Source: JBGSIC01 sp041751875
GTDB taxonomy: Bacteria; Bdellovibrionota; FAC87; UBA2466; JACKAF01
NCBI GenBank assembly: GCA_041751875.1
Contig: JBGSIC010000004.1
Coordinates: 186,001-250,000, forward strand
DNA: 64,000 nucleotides
Direction: 5' to 3'
Part shown: positions 42,302 through 50,230 of the stretch, in pieces
Numbering within the stretch: the stretch's first letter is position 1
Layout: every line of letters starts with the position of its first letter
The notes under the pieces: generated by a model
Told to the model about the DNA's origin: nothing
The model's database searches: none
What the model saw: the letters and a program-made list of their open reading frames with translations, nothing else
Program-made: the position numbers and the translations under genes

Positions 42302-43333
42302 TCAGTGTGTTTCAAAACTATAAGCCAGATAAGTATCCGCTTCCGGCAGAGGGTCGTTCATGGCTCGGTCCCATGCCGCATCGAGCTCAAGGCTAACTTC
42401 CAACCGAATTTTTTCAAAATCACTTACCTGTGCCCAGCCACTTTCAATCAGCCCATTTTCCAATCGGGCGATGGGGTCTCGCATTTTCCATAGCTGGTGA
42501 TCTTCGGGGCGCCGGACACCGACGTCTAAATCTTCTCTGGGCCCCACATGCCCGCGCCATCGGTAAGTCACGGCCTCGAGAAACCCCGGTCCCTGACCTT
42601 CGCGGCAGGCCTGAACTAGTTCTCGCGTCGCCGCCGATACTGCTTCCACATCGTTGCCATCCACTAGCCGAGAGTTAATTCTGTGAGCAGTAGCGAAACG
42701 TGCAACGGAATCACTGGGCTGCCGTTCCTTGATGTGGAGATGGCTCGAGTAAAGGTTGTTCTCGCAAACAAAAAGCATAGGAAGAGCAAACTGAGAGGCA
42801 AAATTGAGGCTCTCGTGAAAGGCTCCTTCTTCTACTGCGCCATCGCCAAAATAGGCAACAGCCACACCACCAACCCCGTCTTTCTTTGCCGCAAGTGCTG
42901 CTCCGACCGCAATAGGAATGGTTCCCCCGACGATAGGTACCGATCCCACAAACCCGACTTCAGGTGCCGTGAGATGCATGGACCCACCCATGCCTTTGGA
43001 GCAGCCTGTCTGTTTGCCGAGTACCTCTGCAAAAAGTCCGTACACAGAGCCGCCAACCGCGAGATAATGGGGGTGGGAACGATGCGTACCGAAAATTTTA
43101 TCTGTGGGACGAAGGTATATTGAGACGCCCACCGCAATGGCTTCTTGCCCAATGGCTAAATGGCAGGGGCATTTCACTTCGCCTCTGATGACCGCATCGC
43201 CGATACGCTCTTCCACGCCGCGGATAAGCCACATCATTCGAAGACTAGCGAGTGCAGATTGAGCGTCACTCTCCCCCAATCCTATGGGGCCAGTAAACTG
43301 CGACGGATCGGCAAGGGTACCCAGTTGTTCCAT
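42302..43333 (-). CDS. 2-oxoacid dehydrogenase E1 alpha-like ThDP subunit
   Basis: 343 residues. E1alpha blocks: MIRG-type start WLIRGVEERIGDAVIRGEV, HLAIGQEAIAVG, RSHPHYLAVGG, GGSMHL, and the ThDP/Mg motif GDGAVEEGAFHESLNFA followed by FVCENN. The residues that bind ThDP look intact. GGA precedes the ATG. 11 bp after the methyltransferase gene and before E1beta; all on the minus strand of the polysaccharide locus. Confidence 0.9.
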   Translation of the reverse strand: MEQLGTLADPSQFTGPIGLGESDAQSALASLRMMWLIRGVEERIGDAVIRGEVKCPCHLAIGQEAIAVGVSIYLRPTDKIFGTHRSHPHYLAVGGSVYGLFAEVLGKQTGCSKGMGGSMHLTAPEVGFVGSVPIVGGTIPIAVGAALAAKKDGVGGVAVAYFGDGAVEEGAFHESLNFASQFALPMLFVCENNLYSSHLHIKERQPSDSVARFATAHRINSRLVDGNDVEAVSAATRELVQACREGQGPGFLEAVTYRWRGHVGPREDLDVGVRRPEDHQLWKMRDPIARLENGLIESGWAQVSDFEKIRLEVSLELDAAWDRAMNDPLPEADTYLAYSFETH

Positions 43334-43344
43334 TTCAGTCGTCC

Positions 43345-44157
43345 TTAGTTAAAGCTAGCTTTCTGAGCTGCACAAAGAATGACTTTGTGAGCGCGATCCG
43401 GATGACCTGGCTCAAGCGGTGCGAGATTCTCTAGAGGCAATCCCTCTGGCTGAATTTCCGCGGGCATTTGCACCAGGCGACCAAACACGATTGATTTGAG
43501 AAGTTTTTTCCCCGCCATCGTGTCTGGAATCAGATTGAATGTTGTGGCGATGCGTTTGATGGGTCGAAAAATTTTCTGACGCGTCGAAACTTTTTGGGTA
43601 TTGATGTGACCAAAGAATTCAGGCTCAAACGCCCGGTTCTCAAGCTTATGAGTTAGCTCCTCGACTCCCCAATACTGGTGGGAATAGGGACTCGGATTAA
43701 AATCGTACAGATCTTTATTGGCAGTGGTAACTAGAAGCACACCACCGGGACGTAGCACTCTGTGTACTTCGTCCAAAAAGACCTCTGGGTTTTTCAAGTA
43801 ATATAAAGCCTCAAACAGGATCACGACGTCTTTGGACTCTGCCGTGAACGGAAGGTGTTCCGCGTTCATTACCTTTACTTCGACTCGCCCCTGATAGTGG
43901 CTCTGGGCGGCTTCCACCATTTTTGGCGAAATATCTCCCCCCACGACAGACTTTCCCACTTTGGCGAGATAACCCAGTCCCTGGCCCGTGCCACAGGCGA
44001 CTTCAACAATATCTTTATCTTTGCAGTAGGTACCGGCCCAGAGGTACCGAGTCTGAATCCTATCTACCTGTTCGGCACTTACCTCGTCACCAGACAATTC
44101 GGTTACAGACAAAAAACGGTCGTTGTCTACGTTCAGCTCTTCCCCTGAAATACTCAT
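43345..44157 (-). CDS. SAM-dependent class I methyltransferase
   Basis: 270 residues. SAM-binding motif I VEVACGTGQGLGYLA, motif II VVGGDISPKMVEAA, then VMNAEHLPFTAESKDVVILF and HRVLRPGGVLLVTT: the standard Methyltransf_11 fold. The C-terminal 100 residues, with FRPIKRIATTFNLIPD, may bind the acceptor. Strong GGAGGAG before the ATG. Likely methylates a sugar or a cluster intermediate; the exact substrate cannot be told. Confidence 0.88.
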   Translation of the reverse strand: MSISGEELNVDNDRFLSVTELSGDEVSAEQVDRIQTRYLWAGTYCKDKDIVEVACGTGQGLGYLAKVGKSVVGGDISPKMVEAAQSHYQGRVEVKVMNAEHLPFTAESKDVVILFEALYYLKNPEVFLDEVHRVLRPGGVLLVTTANKDLYDFNPSPYSHQYWGVEELTHKLENRAFEPEFFGHINTQKVSTRQKIFRPIKRIATTFNLIPDTMAGKKLLKSIVFGRLVQMPAEIQPEGLPLENLAPLEPGHPDRAHKVILCAAQKASFN

Positions 44158-44172
44158 GAACTCCTCCTGTGA

Positions 44173-44904
44173 CTAACCTCTTGATGTAACGATTGCGAGA
44201 GCTCCTGGCGGCGGCATAGGAACGAGGGGAAGTTCTCTGCGAGCAACCTCCACCAACTTAGGTTCCGCGCCCAGCTTTTCCAAAATCGAACAAACCCCCT
44301 TGAGAGCGGTTTCACGCGATACGATCGCAACGGCCGTCAAAGCAACAAGTTGTATATCGAGCCAAAGGCTCGACTTCTTGCCATAGAATAGCCCTAAGCG
44401 ACTTTTGCCAGGCCGAATAAGCTGGTTGTAGCCAATGTCGGCATCTTCCACATTTCGAAGAATTTCGCCTTCATCGGAGAAAACAATGGAAGCAAAGTCC
44501 GTAATGCCCGGCTTCATATCCAGCAGATGGCGTTCTTCTTCCGTGTAAAGGTCGGTTTCACGCTTTACGTTCGGACGGGGCCCCACGAGGCTCATGTTTC
44601 CCTTAAATACGTTCCAAAGTTGGGTGAGTTCATCGAGCTTGTAAGCACGCACAAAACGCCCAACCGCCGTGATACGCGCATCGGCCGAGGAAGTGGAATC
44701 CACACCGCTTTTATCGGCGTTAACAACCATCGACCGAAACTTCACCATCCGGAAAAGTTTACCGTCTTTCCCCACCCGCTCTGCCACGTAAAAAGGGCTT
44801 TTATAGTCTTGCAGGAAAATGGCAATGGCTGTCGGTAAGGTCACCGGCAAAGTAAGCACTAGCCCAGAAAACGAAACGAAAATATCAAACGCTCGTTTAA
44901 TCAT
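44173..44904 (-). CDS. Initiating sugar-1-phosphate transferase, PglC-like
   Basis: 243 residues. N-terminal re-entrant helix IKRAFDIFVSFSGLVLTLPV, then FYVAERVGKDGKLFRMVKFRSM, Asp-Glu dyad in VRAYKLDELTQLWNVF, and NMSLVGPRPNVKRE. Small monotopic phosphoglycosyl transferases like this load a sugar phosphate, often a diamino-trideoxy hexose, on undecaprenyl phosphate. The neighbours, a DegT aminotransferase (2 bp upstream) and a WbpM-type dehydratase, fit that. The extra C-terminal 45 residues (VARRELPLVPMPPPGA) are unusual. Confidence 0.9.
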   Translation of the reverse strand: MIKRAFDIFVSFSGLVLTLPVTLPTAIAIFLQDYKSPFYVAERVGKDGKLFRMVKFRSMVVNADKSGVDSTSSADARITAVGRFVRAYKLDELTQLWNVFKGNMSLVGPRPNVKRETDLYTEEERHLLDMKPGITDFASIVFSDEGEILRNVEDADIGYNQLIRPGKSRLGLFYGKKSSLWLDIQLVALTAVAIVSRETALKGVCSILEKLGAEPKLVEVARRELPLVPMPPPGALAIVTSRG

Positions 44905-44906
44905 AT

Positions 44907-46016
44907 TTATTTTTTATAGAAAGTTTTGATTAGCTGACAAACGTAGCCCACATCTTCATTAGACAGTGAGGTATTCATCGGAAGCATCACGCATCTTTCG
45001 AACATCTTGTCTGTCTTAGGAAGGTTTACTGAAAAACCGAGCTTCTTCCACTGGTGAACGGCTTTTCCGCTCCACTGAACCAAGGTTCCCACGCCGTTTT
45101 CCTTTAAATATTTTTGAAGCTCATCGCGCCGGTCGGCCTCAATTTCATAGTTTTGGTAGATGTCGTAGTGAGCCGAACCTGGCAGAGGCGGAGGGGGTAA
45201 GTGCAAGGCACTCAATCCCCCCAACTCTTCATGATAGAGGCCCGCTAGAGCGCGACGGCGTTCCAAATCCTGCGGATAGGTTTTCAGCTTAAAGTTCAAA
45301 ATAGCCGCTTGGAGATTGTCTAAGCGGGAGTTGTAACCCCATTCCACAATCTCACCGTCGCTTCCACGACCGTGGTCGCGTAAACGGTAGATGCGTTCCG
45401 CCACTTCATCGTCGTTCGTCACGATACCGCCAGCGTCCCCGAAGCTTCCCAACGTTTTAGCTGGGTAGAAGCTATAAGTTCCGGCGCTGCCAAAAGTGCC
45501 CGCACATTTGCCATTAAATTTGGATCCGACTGCTTGGGCCGCATCTTCAATGATGAGTAGCCCATGCTCCTTGGCGATGGCTCCGAGCCTGTCCATGTCG
45601 CAGGTTCGGCCATTGAGCTGAACCGGCAAAATCGCTTTTGTTTTGGACGTTACAAGCGTAGCAACGTGTTCTGGGTCCATCATGTGATCGGGTCCGATAT
45701 CCGCAAGTACAGCGGTGGCTCCCACAAGCTGAATCGAAGCGACGCTCGCAATGAAGGTATGTGAAGGTACGATGACTTCGTGACCGGGCCCAATTCCCGA
45801 TGCGCGCAATGCGATGATGATGGCTTCTGTTCCATCCGCCACGCCAAAAGCGTGTTTGGCACCCACAAAAGTAGCCAGATTCTTTTCAAAGTCTCGCATC
45901 TCTTGCTGCATAATAAACGCGCCTTTGCGACACGTATCGAGCAGAATCTGAGTGAACTCTGCTTCTTTTTCGCGAAATAAGAATCCGTAGTTAAAGAAAG
46001 GAACTTCCCGTCTCAT
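44907..46016 (-). CDS. DegT/DnrJ/EryC1/StrS nucleotide-sugar aminotransferase
   Basis: About 369 residues from the ATG at 46014-46016, which has AGGAGG six bases upstream; a longer frame adds 14 residues. PLP-dependent enzyme: IMQQEMRDFEKNLATFVGAK, GTEAIIIALRA, LIIEDAAQAVG, and SFYPAKTLGSFGDAG containing the PLP lysine. Probable partner of the WbpM/PglF-like dehydratase, adding an amino group at C4 of the keto sugar. First gene of a sub-operon: 286 bp without a gene separates it from the GT4 gene upstream. Confidence 0.92.
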   Translation of the reverse strand: MRREVPFFNYGFLFREKEAEFTQILLDTCRKGAFIMQQEMRDFEKNLATFVGAKHAFGVADGTEAIIIALRASGIGPGHEVIVPSHTFIASVASIQLVGATAVLADIGPDHMMDPEHVATLVTSKTKAILPVQLNGRTCDMDRLGAIAKEHGLLIIEDAAQAVGSKFNGKCAGTFGSAGTYSFYPAKTLGSFGDAGGIVTNDDEVAERIYRLRDHGRGSDGEIVEWGYNSRLDNLQAAILNFKLKTYPQDLERRRALAGLYHEELGGLSALHLPPPPLPGSAHYDIYQNYEIEADRRDELQKYLKENGVGTLVQWSGKAVHQWKKLGFSVNLPKTDKMFERCVMLPMNTSLSNEDVGYVCQLIKTFYKK

Positions 46017-46302
46017 CGTCTGCCTCCTAGAGAGAGGGTGCCCTCCCGTTCCTCCCAAGTGGAAACGAAAGTGCTAGACACGGCGAAAAGCAAAACGACT
46101 AAGTCCCATGCACTCACCCATTTTGTTTGGTCGACGTTTCTTCGAAGTCCAAGACTCCCGCCTGTTATCGGTAGTCGCCCCCTTTGTGGACTTCGGGCGA
46201 TTCAAAATAACAAAAAAAAACACGTCAGCAAAGCTCGTAAAAGGGATGGTTCAAAATCTTACGCGACTCAGCGCGCTAATTTCGGGTGGGAGCGGGGAAA
46301 AA

Positions 46303-47556
46303 TCAGAGAGGTGAGGCATCACCAGCAAACATGCCTCTTGTTCGATACGAGATCTGCTCAATGTTGAAACCTTGTTCGACACGAACTCTCCCTCTTCGGC
46401 CGTATTCCATTCTCAAATCCACGTTAAGCATGAAGGCTTCGACGGCTGCCGCTAACGCTTCACCACTCCCAGGAGGAATCAGGACGCCGGCGTCGGAGGA
46501 CAAGAGTTCGGGAATGCCGCCGCTTAGGGTGGAGATTACCGGTATTTGACAGGCCATCGCTTCCATCAAGGAAACCGGAATTCCCTCGTGCTCTCCATCT
46601 TCAGTCAAAATTGAAGGTAGAACCACGCAATCAATTTCGCCTTTTTCGTAAAAGCTAAGCAGTGTGTTGTGAGCTATATAGTTTTGTATCTCTATCCACT
46701 CCTCTAGACCATTTTCCTTTATCAAGGACTCAATAGATTGTTGAATTTCTCCGTACCCAAACAAAAGCCATTTGAAGTTCAACCTCCCTCTTGCCACCAA
46801 CAGTTTCGCAGCTTCAACGATGTATCGGTGCCCCTTTACCGGCCGGAACATAGCAGGCGTAGCAAGTCTGAAAATGCCTTCCGATTCCTGTCGGATTGGC
46901 CTGCCCTGAAAGGCAGCCGGAAGGCGCACTCCCATGTAGATGACGTTTAACTTCTCAGCAAACTCGCCTCTGGTTCGCTCTAAAATCATGGCTTGGCTCT
47001 TAAGCGAAATACATCTGCAGCCGGTCGCGGTCCTGAGCTTCAAGGAAAGTGCATTATTTAAAGTTATATCTCCTCGGTGGGCGGTAAAGCTCCAAGGGAC
47101 CTTGGTCAGGTTTGAAACAATTAGAGCGAGCGTTGCGGGAGTGGACGACCAATAGGCGTGAATGTGCACCACCTTTGACCAATCCAAATGGCCCGCCAAG
47201 AACAATCCCTTGGGAAATAGGCAGAGGTTCTTCAAACGGGTGACAAAGTTCGTATCAGCCCGCCAGACATCGCGCAAAACCTGCACGCACCTCTTCAGAT
47301 TCTGTAGAAAAAAGTGTGCCCCCGCGAGGAAGATTCGTGGTGAGAACAGGGGAACAATTAAGCTGTACGGGGCCAACTTCTTATTCAGCGCCGTTTCAAA
47401 AAAGGGTTCTTTGGACCGCGGAATAACAAGAACCGGAAGGCCTGCGCTAATATTCTGCCATATCTCGGGGGCCGCGAAGGCCTCGGCTTTACCGGAAGGA
47501 CACTGGTTTGTTATGTAGACTACAGTACCCTTAGGAATGTTCTGGGGGCGCTGCAT
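46303..47556 (-). CDS. Glycosyltransferase, GT4 family
   Basis: 417 residues, GT-B fold. N-terminal acceptor domain (VVYITNQCPSGKAEAFAAPEI, as in exopolysaccharide transferases), linker, and C-terminal nucleotide-sugar domain with RPVKGHRYIVEAAKLL, FGYGEIQQSIESLI and the EX7E region EDGEHEGIPVSLMEAMA, then PVISTLSGGIPELL. Transfers a sugar to the lipid-linked repeat. Its first 26 bases overlap the end of galE, so they are co-transcribed. Confidence 0.9.
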   Translation of the reverse strand: MQRPQNIPKGTVVYITNQCPSGKAEAFAAPEIWQNISAGLPVLVIPRSKEPFFETALNKKLAPYSLIVPLFSPRIFLAGAHFFLQNLKRCVQVLRDVWRADTNFVTRLKNLCLFPKGLFLAGHLDWSKVVHIHAYWSSTPATLALIVSNLTKVPWSFTAHRGDITLNNALSLKLRTATGCRCISLKSQAMILERTRGEFAEKLNVIYMGVRLPAAFQGRPIRQESEGIFRLATPAMFRPVKGHRYIVEAAKLLVARGRLNFKWLLFGYGEIQQSIESLIKENGLEEWIEIQNYIAHNTLLSFYEKGEIDCVVLPSILTEDGEHEGIPVSLMEAMACQIPVISTLSGGIPELLSSDAGVLIPPGSGEALAAAVEAFMLNVDLRMEYGRRGRVRVEQGFNIEQISYRTRGMFAGDASPL

Positions 47557-48538
47557 GTTCCCTCTGCTTCATTTCCCATTTGTAGGAATGTTCCACAATG
47601 GAGTCGAGATTAGCGAAATGAGGAACCCAGCCCAAGCTCGCTTTGATTCGGTCGGCGTTTGCTACGCAAGACGAAATATCGCCGGGACGCCTACTTCCTA
47701 TATGCACATTGATGGTTCTTCCACTCACTCGCTGAACGCTCTGAACAACTTCATTCACCGAAAAACCCTGCCCGTACCCGCAGTTTAAAACCATGGAAGG
47801 ATTACCATCGATCAGTGCTTTAAGCACAAGCAAGTGCGCCTGCGCTAAATCAGCGACGTGAATGTAATCCCGAACTCCGGTTCCGTCGGGCGTGGGATAG
47901 TCGTCTCCATAAATTGTTAAACGAACAGAGGGATCGATTGCCGCCCGGACGGACGATAAAATTAGGTGAGCGGCCTTTTCGTTTCGTTGGCCCAAGTAAC
48001 CACCAGGATGGGCGCCTGCAACATTGAAATATCGCAGCACACCGTACCGAAATTTCGAAACAGCCGCGAAGTCTTTCACCAGCCACTCGCAAGCCAATTT
48101 CGACTTTCCGTAGGGGCTGATGGGAACTAGCGGATGATTTTCATTAATATCAGAGGTCTGCGGATTGCCGTAGACCGCGGCTGTGGAGGAGAAAATAAAG
48201 TGTTCCACCTTATTACGTTGTACCGCTTCCATTAAGTTGAGTGTCTGCTGGAAGTTATTCCGATAGTACTCACCCGGCTTTTCTGTCGACTCGGGAACGC
48301 TAGTGGAAGCAGCGAAGTGAAGAACCGACTTAATTGCATACTGGTGGAGCACTTCATCGAGAACCTTGGGCTCCAATGAAGAGCGAACAAGTGTTTCATT
48401 GTGAAGCAAGGCCGACTCTCGACCCGTAGAAAGATTATCGATTACAACAGGAGTAAATCCTGCTGGGTGGAGGAGATCTACTACATGACTGCCAATGTAC
48501 CCACATCCGCCCGTAACTAAGACAAATCTTTTTTCCAT
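47531..48538 (-). CDS. galE: UDP-glucose/UDP-GlcNAc 4-epimerase
   Basis: 335 residues from the ATG at 48536-48538 (MEKRFVLVTGGCGYIG); a longer frame would overlap the Wzy-like gene. Extended SDR: NAD loop TGGCGYIGSH, DNLSTGRESAL, Ser/Thr FSSTAAVYGNP, catalytic YGKSK, and C-terminal YGDDYPTPDGTGVRDYIHV, typical of GalE. Supplies UDP-Gal or UDP-GalNAc to the locus. GGGGA lies upstream of the start. Confidence 0.93.
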   Translation of the reverse strand: MEKRFVLVTGGCGYIGSHVVDLLHPAGFTPVVIDNLSTGRESALLHNETLVRSSLEPKVLDEVLHQYAIKSVLHFAASTSVPESTEKPGEYYRNNFQQTLNLMEAVQRNKVEHFIFSSTAAVYGNPQTSDINENHPLVPISPYGKSKLACEWLVKDFAAVSKFRYGVLRYFNVAGAHPGGYLGQRNEKAAHLILSSVRAAIDPSVRLTIYGDDYPTPDGTGVRDYIHVADLAQAHLLVLKALIDGNPSMVLNCGYGQGFSVNEVVQSVQRVSGRTINVHIGSRRPGDISSCVANADRIKASLGWVPHFANLDSIVEHSYKWEMKQREHAAPPEHS

Positions 48539-48560
48539 CTTTGGTTCCCCAACCTCTGGA

Positions 48561-49976
48561 CTAATGCGCGTAACTCGGTCGTCTAACACTTATTTGGCTA
48601 CCCATTTGCTTCGGTGTCCTCTTCCATTGGGCCACTCCAATGCTGAGGGCCAGGAGGGGTATAGGTGCAAAAAGAACGTCGATTGCGGCTCCCTTGTACG
48701 CTTCAATTCCGCCTCGTATCAACACGGGAAAATAACCAACAAAAAGCGGGGTTCCTATCATTGCCAGCGTACGAGCCAGATTGAGTTTAAACCTCTTCTG
48801 TCGCAAATTGCACAAATAGGCCGTGATTAGACCAAGCACCACTCCACCGGCGATAACGCCGAGTACGCCGAAGTTAAGATACCAACCTGTCGCATGGTGG
48901 ATCGAATACCCTTGTCCCGCCGTGGCATTCACGTGCTCGACATAGTGTTCATACACTCCGTCTGGACGATCGGGCCACAGAAACCGAGGAACAAAACCCG
49001 CGAGCAGTGTAACCAAACTTTCTCCGTGAGTCAGTGGCACTTCATTAGCGATGACTCCATACATAGAAAAGTGAGCTCCGAAAGCCTCATTGCTAGTGAG
49101 GATCTGTTCAAAGGAAGCCATCCAGTCTTCATACGACATATTCAAAAGAGTGTGCAGCTGCATTTCAGACGGAATGCCACGCAGAGAATCGATAGCAGCG
49201 AATACGATGAAACCGGCGACACCCGCACTGGCAATAAGGGAAAGAGGGACTTTCCGAGAATTCCAGCTATAAAACATAAACGCGGCAAGCAGAGCGCATA
49301 GAATCTCATTCTTTGCGCCCAAAGTGACGTTAATAATAGATAGGAAAGCTAACAAAATCGCATAGGCTACGATTAGGAGGGAATTTCTAGTCCCCACCAG
49401 ATGCTTATTGTGTTTTCCAAGGACAATAGCCATACCGAGCGCGGCCAAGACTAAGGCCGCACGATTGATGATTTGGTACAGCGTGTACTGACTTAAGCTG
49501 ACATTCTCAGAGTACTTAAAGCGATAAGCAGCCAAACCTGCTTGCGCAGCACCTTCGTAAATGCTCTTAACCAAAACCAAAGCACCAATGCCAAGAATGA
49601 ACGCAAGGGTGAGGTTCACCCCATGAGAAAAATTCGCCGGCTGCTCGTCTATTATTGATTCTCTCTGATCCCGAACCAAAAACAGAATAGCCAACTGAAA
49701 AGAGATAACGAACAGGCCGTAGAAAGTGATGCTAGTCAGATAATCGAAACCCAGCTCTATAGGGAACAATTTGCTCTCTAGATACTGATAACGCATGCCA
49801 CTGGACCCACCTGATTTTTCGATAATCAAAAACCAAGATCCGAAAAGCGACCAGTAATATAAAAGAAAAGAAGCGACGACAAAAGCAGGCTCCTTTGTTC
49901 GTCTATAGGCCAAGAAGGCTAAAAAAGAAATAATAAGAGTGAGTGTGAAGAGGACAATGTAAGTAGTCGCGATCAC
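48561..49976 (-). CDS. Oligosaccharide repeat-unit polymerase, Wzy-like
   Basis: 471 residues with about eleven TM helices (IVLFTLTLIISFLAFLAYRR; LTSITFYGLFVISFQLAILF) and a large periplasmic loop (about 265-370; GFVPRFLWPDRPDG, VNATAGQGYSIHH), the pattern of O-antigen polymerases with EpsG/Wzy-like loops. Sequence of Wzy proteins is poorly conserved, so the call rests on topology, the loop and position at the head of a polysaccharide operon. GTG start with no clear Shine-Dalgarno. 22 bp upstream of galE. Confidence 0.75.
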   Translation of the reverse strand: MIATTYIVLFTLTLIISFLAFLAYRRTKEPAFVVASFLLYYWSLFGSWFLIIEKSGGSSGMRYQYLESKLFPIELGFDYLTSITFYGLFVISFQLAILFLVRDQRESIIDEQPANFSHGVNLTLAFILGIGALVLVKSIYEGAAQAGLAAYRFKYSENVSLSQYTLYQIINRAALVLAALGMAIVLGKHNKHLVGTRNSLLIVAYAILLAFLSIINVTLGAKNEILCALLAAFMFYSWNSRKVPLSLIASAGVAGFIVFAAIDSLRGIPSEMQLHTLLNMSYEDWMASFEQILTSNEAFGAHFSMYGVIANEVPLTHGESLVTLLAGFVPRFLWPDRPDGVYEHYVEHVNATAGQGYSIHHATGWYLNFGVLGVIAGGVVLGLITAYLCNLRQKRFKLNLARTLAMIGTPLFVGYFPVLIRGGIEAYKGAAIDVLFAPIPLLALSIGVAQWKRTPKQMGSQISVRRPSYAH

Positions 49977-50104
49977 CTAAACTTGGCCCTATTTTTTTTA
50001 GTCACTTTTAAGCGAATAAGCAGCGCGCAATTGGCCCCCATCCGCCCTCTCAGCGTGTATGGCGTGAGTTGTGACCGTGAGAGTGAGTTTTATCACACCG
50101 CGAA

Positions 50105-50132
50105 CCATAACCTAAAGGTTATGGATTTTTTT
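50105..50132 (+). terminator. Intrinsic terminator in the leader of the Wzc-like gene
   Basis: Perfect 8-bp stem CCATAACC (50105-50112) / GGTTATGG (50117-50124), TAAA loop, A, then seven T. A TTGTGA-N15-TTTTAT promoter-like pair lies just upstream. The terminator is about 100 bp before the kinase ATG and no gene lies before it on this strand, so it may act as an attenuator. Confidence 0.75.
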
Positions 50133-50230
50133 CCGTCCGCGGTACTTACCTTGCAATGGCGCACCGCAGCGAGGCTTGATAATCGGTTTGCGAGGTATGT
50201 TGGCTATGGTACCATCGACGTTTTCCAAAC

